DNA of 50,396 bases from Antarctobacter heliothermus. Its GTDB lineage: Bacteria; Pseudomonadota; Alphaproteobacteria; Rhodobacterales; Rhodobacteraceae. Shown here piece by piece: positions 1-8,171 of this stretch (positions are counted from its first letter, which is position 1; each line of letters begins with the position of its first letter). The stretch is from assembly GCF_900188425.1 (NCBI RefSeq), contig NZ_FZON01000038.1, forward strand, positions 1 through 50,396. Reading direction: 5' to 3'. The position numbers and the translations under genes were made by a program. Under the pieces are notes generated by a model. It was not told the origin of the DNA. It did no database searches and was given only the letters and a program-made list of their open reading frames with translations.

Positions 1-49
1 CCGCATCGCGTCGACGATCCTGGCGACGTCTCGGCCTGTGTGAGGGTGT
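1..49. other. Window edge, unassigned
   Basis: The 49 bases beyond the uraH stop are too short to assign. On the minus strand one frame reads GRDVARIVDAMR without a stop, which looks protein-like and may belong to a gene overlapping or following uraH, but no start can be seen. Confidence 0.3.
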
Positions 50-403
50 TCAGCTTCCTCTGTATGTTGCGTATCCGAAGGGGGAGAGGAGGAGGGGGAC
101 GTGGTAGTGGCTGGGGTCTGACATGCCAAATCGGATCGGGATGATGTCGAGGAAGCGGGGGTCTTCGGGTGGGGTGCCGCAGGCGTCGAGATAGGCACCG
201 GCGTGGAAGATCAGCTCATAGGTGCCGGTCTTGAACTGATCGGCGGGCAGGATCTGCTCATCGGTGCGGCCATCGGCGTTGGTGACCAGCGTCTTGAGCA
301 GGGTGCGGGTGTCGCCGTCGATGCGCAGCAGCTCGATGCGCAGGCCCTGCGCCGGGCAGCCGCGCGCGGTGTCAAGAACATGGGTGGTCAGATAGCCGGT
401 CAT
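50..403 (-). CDS. uraH: 5-hydroxyisourate hydrolase (transthyretin-like)
   Basis: Hydrolyses 5-hydroxyisourate to OHCU, the second step of urate breakdown. The 117-residue length is normal for the family. The N-terminus carries the [11 protein letters not shown] segment with a catalytic His, and the protein ends in the diagnostic C-terminal YRGS tetrapeptide (FGYATYRGS), so the gene is complete. The ATG at 403 has an AGGAG ribosome site about 10 bases upstream. It reads away from the PuuE-UraD gene and shares a 149-base divergent control region with it. OHCU, its product, is the substrate of the UraD domain encoded next door. Urate oxidase or xanthine dehydrogenase, which would supply the substrate, is not in the window. 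Confidence 0.95.
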   Translation of the reverse strand: MTGYLTTHVLDTARGCPAQGLRIELLRIDGDTRTLLKTLVTNADGRTDEQILPADQFKTGTYELIFHAGAYLDACGTPPEDPRFLDIIPIRFGMSDPSHYHVPLLLSPFGYATYRGS

Positions 404-487
404 GATGTGCGTCTCCTGAGGGTCTGTGCACTCTTAGGCCAACTGCCCCGCCTGAGACAAAGCCGCTCTGCCCGAATGGTCCTTTTT

Positions 488-503
488 GTTTTTCTTGAAA
501 AAC
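488..503. promoter_or_regulatory. Palindrome in the uraH/puuE divergent region
   Basis: GTTTTTC-TT-GAAAAAC is a perfect 7-base inverted repeat with a 2-base spacer. It lies between the divergent uraH and puuE starts, about 50 bases before puuE. It is a plausible operator for a purine-catabolism regulator, but the regulator is not identified. Confidence 0.4.
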
Positions 504-552
504 GGCGGGGATTTTCTGGTTTATTCATGGTTTTGAGAAAAAGGATACACCT

Positions 553-1965
553 GTGACACGTTACCCACGAGACATGACCGGCTATGGCGCCCGCGCACCG
601 GCGGCGCGCTGGCCGGGGGGCGCCCGGATCGCGGTTCAGATCGTTCTGAACTACGAGGAAGGCGGCGAAAACAACATCCTGCATGGCGATGCCGCGTCCG
701 AGGCGTTCCTGTCGGAGATCACCGGCGCGCAGCCCTGGCCGGGGCAGCGGCACTGGAACATGGAATCGCTGTATGACTACGGCGCGCGGGCCGGGTTCTG
801 GCGGCTGCACCGGCTGCTGGGCGACCTGCCGGTCACGGTGTTCGGCGTGGCCACAGCACTGGCGCGGGGGCCGGAACAGGTGCGGGCGATGCAGGGCGCG
901 GGCTGGGAGATTGCCAGCCACGGGCTGAAATGGGTCGAACACAAGGACATGTCCGCCGAGGAGGAGCGCGCGCAGATCCACGCGGCGATCCGCCTGCACA
1001 CAGAGGTGACTGGGGCGGCCCCGCGCGGCTGGTACACCGGGCGCTGTTCGATGAATACGGTCGATCTGGCGGCAGAAGCGGGCGATTTTGCCTATATTTC
1101 GGACAGCTACGCCGATGATCTGCCCTATTGGACCCGCGCGGGGGGCAAGGACCAGCTGATCGTGCCCTATACGATGGACTGCAACGACATGCGCTTTGCG
1201 ATCCAGGCGGGGTTCACCAATGGCGACCAGTTCGAAAGCTATCTGCGCGACAGTTTCGACATGCTCTATGCCGAGGGCGCGGCGGGCGCGCCGGCGATGC
1301 TGTCGATCGGGCTGCACTGCCGCATCGCGGGCCGGCCGGGGCGGGCGATGGCGTTGAAGCGCGCGCTGGCGCACATGATGGCCCATGAGGGTGTCTGGTT
1401 CGCCACCCGCGAAGAGATCGCCGATCATTGGGCGCAGGCGCATCCGCCGGTACAGCGCGCGCGGCCCTCAACGATGGACAAGGCGGGTTTTGTCGCCGAT
1501 TTTGGCGGTGTGTTCGAACACAGCCCCTGGATCGCCGAAGGAGCGCATGATCTGGAACTGGGGCCTGCGCATGACACGGCGGCGGGGGTGCATTCGGCGC
1601 TGGCGCGGGTGTTCCGCTCTGCCAGCGAGGAACAGCGACTGGGCGTGCTGACGGCGCACCCGGACCTGGCGGGCAAGCTGGCAGAGGCCAAGCGGCTGAC
1701 CGCCGAGAGCACGGCGGAACAGGCGGGCGCGGGGCTGGACCTGCTGACCGACGCGGAGCGCGCGGCCTTTGTCGCGCTGAACGACGCCTATACCGCCCGG
1801 TTCGGCTTTCCCTTCATCATCGCGGTGCGTGACCACACCAAGGCGTCGATCATGGCGGCGTTCCAGCGCCGTCTCGACAGCGACCGCGACACCGAATTCG
1901 CCGAGGCCTGCCGCCAGGTCGAGCGCATCGCCGAGCTGCGGCTGATCGAAAAGCTGGGCGCATGA
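553..1965 (+). CDS. puuE: Fused allantoinase PuuE - OHCU decarboxylase UraD
   Basis: A bifunctional ureide enzyme of 470 residues. Residues about 1-310 match PuuE, the metal-independent polysaccharide-deacetylase-type allantoinase (N-terminal RYPRDMTGYG, then NYEEGGENN, and ESLYDYGARAGFWR). Residues about 315-470 match OHCU decarboxylase (HPDLAGKL, the stretch ending in EQAGAGLDLL, LNDAYTARFGFPFIIAVR, and the C-terminal RIAELRL). The fusion would convert OHCU to S-allantoin and on to allantoate. The start is GTG at 553, chosen because family members begin at this MTRYPRDM position and AAAGGA lies upstream. The stop overlaps the allA start by four bases (ATGA), so the two are translationally coupled. 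Such fusions are known in related bacteria. Confidence 0.93.
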   Translation: MTRYPRDMTGYGARAPAARWPGGARIAVQIVLNYEEGGENNILHGDAASEAFLSEITGAQPWPGQRHWNMESLYDYGARAGFWRLHRLLGDLPVTVFGVATALARGPEQVRAMQGAGWEIASHGLKWVEHKDMSAEEERAQIHAAIRLHTEVTGAAPRGWYTGRCSMNTVDLAAEAGDFAYISDSYADDLPYWTRAGGKDQLIVPYTMDCNDMRFAIQAGFTNGDQFESYLRDSFDMLYAEGAAGAPAMLSIGLHCRIAGRPGRAMALKRALAHMMAHEGVWFATREEIADHWAQAHPPVQRARPSTMDKAGFVADFGGVFEHSPWIAEGAHDLELGPAHDTAAGVHSALARVFRSASEEQRLGVLTAHPDLAGKLAEAKRLTAESTAEQAGAGLDLLTDAERAAFVALNDAYTARFGFPFIIAVRDHTKASIMAAFQRRLDSDRDTEFAEACRQVERIAELRLIEKLGA

Positions 1966-2465
1966 GCGCGCGGATCACGGTGCAGCCGCTGACGGCGCAG
2001 GGCTTTGCCCCGTTCGGCGATGTGCTGGACGTCAGTGGCGATGCGGACAAGATCATCAACCAGGGGCTGTGCGGACGCTATCACGACCGCGCGGTGCTGG
2101 AGTTTGCCGAGGGCCGCGCCGGGATCAGCCTGTTCAAGGCAGAGCCGCGCGCGCTGCCGCTGGTGCTGGACATGATGGAACGTCACCCCGAGGGCAGCCA
2201 GGCGTTCCTGCCGATGAGCCTGGAGCCGTTCCTGGTGGTTGTGGCCCCGGACGCGGATGGCGCGCCGGGACAGCCCATCGCCTTTGTCACCGCGCCGGGG
2301 CAGGGGGTGAACTATCACCGCGGCGTCTGGCACGGGGTGCTGGCGCCGCTGGCCGCGCCGGGGCTGTTTGCGGTGGTCGACCGGATCGGCGCGGGCCCCA
2401 ACCTGCAAGAGCATTTTTTCGACCACCCGTATCTGATCGAAGGACACGACCGCGCGGCGGGATAA
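1962..2465 (+). CDS. allA: Ureidoglycolate lyase
   Basis: Splits ureidoglycolate into glyoxylate and urea, the last step of the ureide route. The 167 residues match AllA from end to end: it opens with VQPLTAQGFAPFGDVL and has the cupin-like GVNYHRGVWHGVLAPL segment that supplies the active-site His residues. It overlaps the PuuE-UraD gene by four bases and is followed after 39 bases by the permease, so the three form an operon. Its product, glyoxylate, is the substrate of the bhc genes about 2.4 kb downstream. Confidence 0.93.
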   Translation: MSARITVQPLTAQGFAPFGDVLDVSGDADKIINQGLCGRYHDRAVLEFAEGRAGISLFKAEPRALPLVLDMMERHPEGSQAFLPMSLEPFLVVVAPDADGAPGQPIAFVTAPGQGVNYHRGVWHGVLAPLAAPGLFAVVDRIGAGPNLQEHFFDHPYLIEGHDRAAG

Positions 2466-2504
2466 GGCGGCGCGCGCAAAAAAGACAACAACAGGGGACC
2501 AATC

Positions 2505-3929
2505 ATGGCTGACACAAGCATCGGGACGCCAGAGCAACTGCGCGATCCGAATTACACGCCGCCACTGATCAAGGCGGTGCCGCTGGGCATCCAGCACGTT
2601 CTGGCGATGTTCGTCTCGAACGTCACACCGGCGATCATCGTCTGCGGCGCGGCGGGGTTCGGCTTTGGCTCGAACTCGCCCGACTTTCCGCAGATGATCT
2701 ACATGATCCAGATGTCGATGTTCTTTGCCGGCATCGCGACGCTGTTCCAGACCATCGGCGTGGGGCCGGTGGGGGCGCGGCTGCCGATTGTGCAGGGGAC
2801 ATCGTTTGCCTTTATCCCGATCATGATCCCGCTGGTGGCGGGCAAGGGGGTGGACGCCATCGCCGTGCTGATGGGCGGCATCCTCGTGGGCGGTCTGTTC
2901 CACGCGGTCCTTGGCCTGTTCATCGGCAAGATCCGCTTTGCGCTGCCGCCGCTGGTGACGGGGCTGGTGGTGACGATGATCGGCCTGGCGCTGGTCAAGG
3001 TCGGCATCCAGTACGCCGCCGGGGGCGTTCCTGCCATCGGCACGCCGGAATACGGCTCGGGGCTGAACTGGCTGATGGCCGGGACGGTGATCATCGTGAC
3101 GCTGGGGCTGAAGTTCTTCGCCCGGGGGATGTTGTCGGTGTCGGCGGTGCTGATCGGCCTGCTGGTCGGCTATGGGCTGGCCTTTGCCCTGGGTCAGGTC
3201 AACCTGGGCAACGTCGGCCGCGCGGCCAGCTTTGCGCTGCCCAACCCGCTGCACTTTGGGCTGGAGTTCTCTGTCGCGGCGATTGTGGGCTTTTGCGCCA
3301 TGTCCTTTGTGTCGGCGGTGGAAACCGTGGGCGACGTGTCGGGTATCACCAAGGGCGGCGCGGGGCGTGAGGCGACGGACAAGGAGATCCAGGGCGCGAC
3401 CTTTGCCGACGGGATCGGCACGGCGATCTCGGGCCTGTTCGGCGCACTGCCCAACACCTCGTTCAGCCAGAACGTCGGGCTGATCGCCATGACCGGCGTG
3501 ATGAGCCGCCATGTGGTGACCATCGGCGCGGTGTTCCTGATCCTGTGCGGGCTGGTGCCCAAGATCGGCGCGATCATCTCCTCGATCCCGATCGAGGTGC
3601 TGGGCGGCGGTGTGATCGTGATGTTCGGCATGGTCGTGGCCGCCGGTATCTCGATGCTGTCGGACGTGACCTGGAACCGCCGCAACATGGTGATCTTTGC
3701 GATTGCGCTGTCGCTGGGCCTTGGCCTGCAACTGGAGCCGGGGGCCCTGCAATACCTGCCCGGCACGATGAAGGTGCTGGCGACATCGGGCATCCTGCCC
3801 GCCGCCGTGATCGCCATCGTGCTCAACCTGGTGCTGCCCGAAGAGCTGACCGACGAGTCCACCGAAGAGGTCTCTGGCGGCATGTCCGGCCACGCCAAGG
3901 GATCGCTGGTCAAGGACAATCACGTCTGA
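2505..3929 (+). CDS. NCS2-family uric acid/xanthine permease
   Basis: A 474-residue membrane transporter of the nucleobase:cation symporter-2 family, with the repeated hydrophobic stretches expected of about 14 membrane segments. It carries the family signature QNVGLIAMTG (Q-N-x-G-x4-T-G) in the second half, and an N-terminal HVLAMFVSNVTPAIIV segment typical of UraA/PucJ/UacT transporters. Its place directly after the allantoinase and AllA genes points to urate or xanthine rather than uracil. The exact substrate cannot be read from the sequence. A strong terminator follows the stop. Confidence 0.9.
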   Translation: MADTSIGTPEQLRDPNYTPPLIKAVPLGIQHVLAMFVSNVTPAIIVCGAAGFGFGSNSPDFPQMIYMIQMSMFFAGIATLFQTIGVGPVGARLPIVQGTSFAFIPIMIPLVAGKGVDAIAVLMGGILVGGLFHAVLGLFIGKIRFALPPLVTGLVVTMIGLALVKVGIQYAAGGVPAIGTPEYGSGLNWLMAGTVIIVTLGLKFFARGMLSVSAVLIGLLVGYGLAFALGQVNLGNVGRAASFALPNPLHFGLEFSVAAIVGFCAMSFVSAVETVGDVSGITKGGAGREATDKEIQGATFADGIGTAISGLFGALPNTSFSQNVGLIAMTGVMSRHVVTIGAVFLILCGLVPKIGAIISSIPIEVLGGGVIVMFGMVVAAGISMLSDVTWNRRNMVIFAIALSLGLGLQLEPGALQYLPGTMKVLATSGILPAAVIAIVLNLVLPEELTDESTEEVSGGMSGHAKGSLVKDNHV

Positions 3930-3969
3930 GGGTGACCCGGCGGCGTTGACGCTGCCCAAAAAACAGGCG

Positions 3970-3997
3970 AAGCGGCGTGCAAAGGCACGCCGCTTTT
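3970..3997 (+). terminator. Rho-independent terminator after the ureide operon
   Basis: AAGCGGCGTGC pairs with GCACGCCGCTT across a 4-base loop and is followed by a run of T. It closes the puuE-allA-permease operon and lies just before the TSUP-family gene. Confidence 0.85.
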
Positions 3998-4019
3998 TTG
4001 TGCCGTGGGAGACCAAGAC

Positions 4020-4769
4020 ATGAGCCTGGACTACATCGTTCTGATACTTGCGGGGTTTGGCGCGGGGGTCGTCAATACCATTGCGGGCGGGGGCACCTTT
4101 CTGACCTTTCCGGCGCTTGTCTGGGCAGGTGTCCCGCCGGTGGCGGCCAATGCCACCAGCACAGTCGCGGTGTTTCCCGGATACCTTGGCGGCACGCTGG
4201 GCTATATCACCGAACTCAAGACCCTGTCGCGCCGCCAGTTGATCCGGCTGACGGCAATCACGCTGGCTGGAGGGTTGGTCGGGTCGCTGTTGCTGCTGGT
4301 GTCGTCGAACGAAGCCTTTTCCCTGATCGTGCCTTTTTTGTTGCTGTTCGCCACCACGGCCTTTTTGTTCGGCGCACGGCTGAAGGCATGGGCGGAACGC
4401 GCGGCGGGCGGTTTTCGCCCCGAAGGCGCGGTTGGCCTGTTTCTGGTCAGCCTGTACGGCGGGTATTTCAACGGCGGCTTGGGGATTGTCCTGCTGGCGC
4501 TGTTTGCGCTCTGGGGCTGGCGCGACATTCACCTGATGAACGGCGTCAAAAGCGGGCTATCGTTTGCCCTGTCGGCGATTTCGGTTGTGACCTTTGCCGT
4601 GGCCGGGATTGTGGTCTGGCCGATGGCCATGGTGATGATGGTTGCCGCGATTATCGGCGGCTATGCCGGTGCCCATGTCGCCAAGGCCATCCCTGCATGG
4701 GTCGTCCGCGCCATCGTCGCGGCCATCGGCTACGGGATGAGCGTGATCTTTCTGCTGCGCCTGTTCTGA
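4020..4769 (+). CDS. TSUP (TauE/SafE) family membrane permease
   Basis: A 249-residue integral membrane protein with about eight hydrophobic segments and the family's N-terminal motif GAGVVNTIAGGGTFLTFPAL, with a second copy-like segment around GGYFNGGLGIVLL. TSUP proteins move small anions such as sulfite, sulfonates or organic acids. The ATG at 4020 is preferred over a GTG at 4005 because GGGAGA lies at suitable spacing before it. It stands between the ureide operon's terminator and a shared terminator with bhcD, so it is probably transcribed alone. Its substrate is unknown, and a role in ureide or carboxylate transport is only suggested by location. Confidence 0.85.
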   Translation: MSLDYIVLILAGFGAGVVNTIAGGGTFLTFPALVWAGVPPVAANATSTVAVFPGYLGGTLGYITELKTLSRRQLIRLTAITLAGGLVGSLLLLVSSNEAFSLIVPFLLLFATTAFLFGARLKAWAERAAGGFRPEGAVGLFLVSLYGGYFNGGLGIVLLALFALWGWRDIHLMNGVKSGLSFALSAISVVTFAVAGIVVWPMAMVMMVAAIIGGYAGAHVAKAIPAWVVRAIVAAIGYGMSVIFLLRLF

Positions 4770-4777
4770 ACGAAACC

Positions 4778-4802
4778 GCCCCGGTCCCTGAGGGGCCGGG
4801 GC
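4778..4802. terminator. Bidirectional terminator between the TSUP gene and bhcD
   Basis: GCCCCGG pairs with CCGGGGC, and the inner CCC/GGG extends the stem to about 11 pairs around a TGA loop. It lies between two convergent genes and could end both transcripts. Confidence 0.7.
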
Positions 4803-4828
4803 GCTGTCATTTTCCCTGTGGGGCGTCG

Positions 4829-5794
4829 TCAGAAATCGACCTCGATGGCGATGCCCTGTGCGACCGCCAGATCGACCACCGCCGCGGCAACCGCGAGATC
4901 CTGCAGACCGACGCCAGTGCCGTCAAACAGCGTGATCTGATCGTCCGAGATTCGGCCCGGATGGCTGCCGTTGATCACCGCGCCAAGCTGGGCGATGTCG
5001 CTGTCTTGGATCAGACCCTGTGCCACCGCATGTTGCGCCTCGCCGATGCTGACCGATTGCGCGACCTCGTCGGTAAAGACGGCGGCGCGGGCCAGCAACG
5101 CGGCCTCGACCTCTTGTTTGCCCTTGGTGTCGGTGCCCATGCAGGCGACATGCGTGCCGGGGCTGACGTGATCCGCCATCAGCGACGGCCCAAAGGCAGA
5201 GGTGATCGAGATGATCACATCCGCCGCGCGCATCCCCGGCAGATCCACCGCCTCGAACGGCACACCGGCCTCAGACGCGACCTTTTCGATGTTGGGCAGC
5301 ATTTCGGGATGGTAGTTCCAGCCGATTACCTTGTCGAATGAGCGCTGCTCCAGAGCGGCGCGCAGCTGGAACGTCGCCTGATGGCCCGCGCCGATCATGC
5401 CCAGCACCTTGGCATCCTTGCGCGCGAGATGTTTGATCGACACGGACGACGCCGCAGCGGTGCGCAGGGCCGTCAACAGGTTGCCGCCCACCATCGCCTT
5501 GACCATGCCGGTGTCGGGGTCAAACAGGAACACCGTGGACTGGTGATTGATCAGCCCGCGCTTTTCCAGATTGTTCGGCCAGTAGCCGCCCGCCTTCAGG
5601 CCCAGCGTCAGACCGGCGCGGTCAAACCCGCCCTTGAAGCCATAAAGCGCGTCCTCGTGGCCAATGGCCTCGCGCACGACGGGGAAATTGTAGGCGTCCC
5701 CCGACGCCATTGCAGCGAACACCTTTTCCACGGCGTCAAAGGCCGCCTCGCGAGTCATCAGGTTAGCGATTTCGCGTTCGGGTACGATCAGCAT
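4829..5794 (-). CDS. bhcD: Iminosuccinate reductase (BhcD)
   Basis: A 321-residue protein of the ornithine cyclodeaminase/mu-crystallin family. In the bhc setting it reduces iminosuccinate with NADH to L-aspartate, closing the beta-hydroxyaspartate cycle. Visible features are the Rossmann dinucleotide motif GMIGAGHQATFQLRAAL and the upstream substrate region with GLKAGGYWPNN. The ATG at 5794 (MLIVPEREIANLM) is chosen over longer readings because GGAGA precedes it and the family begins here. It is the last gene of the leftward bhcA-B-C-D order, about 200 bases beyond bhcC. The family alone could suggest an amino-acid dehydrogenase; the operon makes BhcD by far the best reading. Confidence 0.93.
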   Translation of the reverse strand: MLIVPEREIANLMTREAAFDAVEKVFAAMASGDAYNFPVVREAIGHEDALYGFKGGFDRAGLTLGLKAGGYWPNNLEKRGLINHQSTVFLFDPDTGMVKAMVGGNLLTALRTAAASSVSIKHLARKDAKVLGMIGAGHQATFQLRAALEQRSFDKVIGWNYHPEMLPNIEKVASEAGVPFEAVDLPGMRAADVIISITSAFGPSLMADHVSPGTHVACMGTDTKGKQEVEAALLARAAVFTDEVAQSVSIGEAQHAVAQGLIQDSDIAQLGAVINGSHPGRISDDQITLFDGTGVGLQDLAVAAAVVDLAVAQGIAIEVDF

Positions 5795-5992
5795 TCTAGT
5801 CTCCCAATGGGGGCAGACCCCGCCAGTCTCGCCCAAGGCCCCGGCAAGCTGCGCGCGGCAGGGGACAGGCGAACAGGGGGTCTGAACAGCATCAAATTTC
5901 GTGCGCCCATGTGCCATTTCCGGAAGGCGAGCATACACACGGGCGGCTATCCGCCTCCTCCCGAGGCGGACCTTCCTGACCTGTTGGCTGAC

Positions 5993-7156
5993 CTAATAGG
6001 CGTGGCCGCGCGCCGACACCGGCCAGACGGTTTCGACCTTGCCGCCCCGCACACCGACGTACCAGTCATGCACGTTGGCGGTGGGGTCACAGTGGCCCGG
6101 CACCAGTTTCAGCTTGTCATTGACCTGCAGCGCGCCGGTCGGGTCCATGACGACGCCGTGTTCGTCCGAGCATTTGACGTATTCGACGTCCGTGCGCCCA
6201 AACACCACCGGCAGGCCGCTGTCGACCGACTGTGCCTTGAGGCCCGCGTCGACGATGGCCTTGTCCGCCTTTGCGTGGCTCATGACCGATGTCAGGATGA
6301 AAAACGCGTTTTCCCATTCGCCCTGGTCGATGCGGTTGCCGTCCTTGTCCAGGATGCGGCCATAGTCGGCATCCATGAAGGCGTAAGAGCCGCACTGCAA
6401 TTCGTTATACACGCCCGAGGTCGACTCAAAGTAATATGACCCGGTGCCGCCACCGCCGACGATGTCGCAGTCCAGCCCCTCGGCCTTCAGCGTGTCGACC
6501 GCGTCCTTGACCATGGCAACCGCGATATCCAGCTTGGCCTTGCGGTCTGCGTAGCTGTCCATGTGCTGCATCGCGCCCTGATAGGCCTGAATGCCGGAGA
6601 ATTTCAGCCCCTCGGCGGCGTCGATCGCCTTGGCGATTTCCACAACCGCCGGTGTGGTGGTCACGCCGCAACGGCCTGCGCCGCAGTCGATTTCCACAAG
6701 GCATTCGATTTCGGTGCCGTGTTTGACCGCCGCTGCTGACAGATCGGCGACATTGGCCACGTCATCCACACAGACGATAGTCCGCGCGCCCAGTTTGGGC
6801 AGCCGCGCCAGCCGGTCGATCTTGGCCGGGTCGCGCACCTGGTTGGAGACCAGAACGTCCTTGATGCCGCCACGGGCAAACACCTCGGCCTCGGACACCT
6901 TTTGGCAGCACACACCGCAAGAGCCGCCCAGGCTTTCCTGCAGCTTGGCCACGTCCACGGATTTGTGCATCTTGCCGTGGACGCGGTGGCGCATGCCGTG
7001 GGACGCGGCGTAGTCGCCCATCTTTTTGATGTTACGCTCCAGCGCATCCAGATCCAGCACAAGGCAGGGGGTCTGGATGTCGGTCTCATCCATGCCGGGC
7101 TTGGCCGGAATGTCATAGCCCACTTCGAATTCGTCGAGATTGGTCATGTCTTTCAT
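5993..7156 (-). CDS. bhcC: Beta-hydroxyaspartate aldolase (BhcC)
   Basis: A 387-residue PLP enzyme of the D-threonine aldolase/alanine-racemase fold. It condenses glycine with a second glyoxylate to (2R,3S)-beta-hydroxyaspartate. The N-terminal barrel has the PLP-lysine segment HGKMHKS, and the C-terminal domain has the metal-site PGHCDPT, as in D-threonine aldolases. The start at 7156 has GGAG at good spacing. Between bhcB and bhcD on the same strand it occupies its usual place in the cluster. Confidence 0.94.
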   Translation of the reverse strand: MKDMTNLDEFEVGYDIPAKPGMDETDIQTPCLVLDLDALERNIKKMGDYAASHGMRHRVHGKMHKSVDVAKLQESLGGSCGVCCQKVSEAEVFARGGIKDVLVSNQVRDPAKIDRLARLPKLGARTIVCVDDVANVADLSAAAVKHGTEIECLVEIDCGAGRCGVTTTPAVVEIAKAIDAAEGLKFSGIQAYQGAMQHMDSYADRKAKLDIAVAMVKDAVDTLKAEGLDCDIVGGGGTGSYYFESTSGVYNELQCGSYAFMDADYGRILDKDGNRIDQGEWENAFFILTSVMSHAKADKAIVDAGLKAQSVDSGLPVVFGRTDVEYVKCSDEHGVVMDPTGALQVNDKLKLVPGHCDPTANVHDWYVGVRGGKVETVWPVSARGHAY

Positions 7157-7196
7157 GTCCTTACTCCTCTGGCGGAATTTATGGTGTTCGGATTAG

Positions 7197-8171
7197 TCAG
7201 GCGGCGCTCAGCCAGGGCAACCTGTCCAGGTCGACGTTGCCGCCGGTGATGATCAGGCCAACGCGTTTGCCGCGAAAGGCGTCGGGGTTTTTCAGGATCA
7301 CCGCCAGCGGCACGGCGCTGGAGGGTTCCATCACGATGCGCAGGTGTTTCCATGTCAGCTTCATCGCGTCGATGATTTCTTGGTCCGACGCGGTGTAGAT
7401 CTCGGACACATAGGTGGACACGAAATGCCATGTCCGTTCCTTGAGGGGCACCAGCAGGCCGTCGGCGATGGTCTTGGGCGCGTCATCGGCGATTATATGG
7501 CCCGCCTTGAAGCTGCGATAGGCGTCATCGGCCTGTTCCGGCTCTGCCGCGATGACCTGTGTTTCAGGGGCCAGCGTCGACAGGGTCAGGCAGGTGCCAG
7601 AGATCATGCCGCCACCGCCGATGGGGGCCACGACCATGTCCAGCCCGTCGGTCTGTTCCATGAACTCTTTGGCGCAAGTGCCCTGACCCGCGATCACGCG
7701 CGGGTCATTGTAGGGATGCACGAAATCGCCCCCGGTCGCGGCCTGAACCTGCGCAAAGGTCGCCTCACGCGAAGACGTCGACGGCTCGCATTCGGTGATG
7801 TTGCCGCCGTAGCGGCGCACAGTGTCCTTTTTGGCCTGCGGAGCGGTGCGCGGCATGACGACGTTGCAGGGGATGCCACGCCGCATGGCGGCGTAGCTGA
7901 GGCAGGAGGCGTGATTGCCCGACGAATGGGTGGCGACGCCCTTTTTCGCCTGGGTCTCATCCAAGCCAAAGACCGCGTTGGCGGCGCCCCGCACCTTGAA
8001 GGCGCCCGGCTCCTGAAAGTTTTCGCACTTGAAGAACAGCTGACAGCCCGTCAGCTCATTCAGGTAGTCCGACACGCGCACCGGGGTGCGGCGGATATAG
8101 GGTTCTATCCGCGTGTGTGCGGCCAGCATGTCCTCATAGGTCGGGATATACATGTCGTCGTCCGTCATCAT
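7197..8171 (-). CDS. bhcB: Beta-hydroxyaspartate dehydratase (BhcB)
   Basis: A 324-residue PLP fold-type II enzyme of the threonine dehydratase/serine racemase family. It removes water from beta-hydroxyaspartate to give iminosuccinate. The PLP lysine lies in AFKVRGAANAVF, the asparagine loop is SSGNHASCLSYA, and the phosphate-binding glycine loop is GGGGMISGT. The ATG at 8171 overlaps the bhcA stop by four bases (ATGA); a second ATG at 8168 is also possible. It lacks the C-terminal ACT regulatory domain of biosynthetic threonine dehydratases, as expected for BhcB. Confidence 0.94.
   Translation of the reverse strand: MMTDDDMYIPTYEDMLAAHTRIEPYIRRTPVRVSDYLNELTGCQLFFKCENFQEPGAFKVRGAANAVFGLDETQAKKGVATHSSGNHASCLSYAAMRRGIPCNVVMPRTAPQAKKDTVRRYGGNITECEPSTSSREATFAQVQAATGGDFVHPYNDPRVIAGQGTCAKEFMEQTDGLDMVVAPIGGGGMISGTCLTLSTLAPETQVIAAEPEQADDAYRSFKAGHIIADDAPKTIADGLLVPLKERTWHFVSTYVSEIYTASDQEIIDAMKLTWKHLRIVMEPSSAVPLAVILKNPDAFRGKRVGLIITGGNVDLDRLPWLSAA

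Noticed and set aside
1788-4532. A 914-codon open frame on the minus strand
   Set aside because: It runs antisense through puuE, allA, the permease and the TSUP gene, is extremely rich in His, Gln, Arg and Asp, and matches no family; a product of high GC content.
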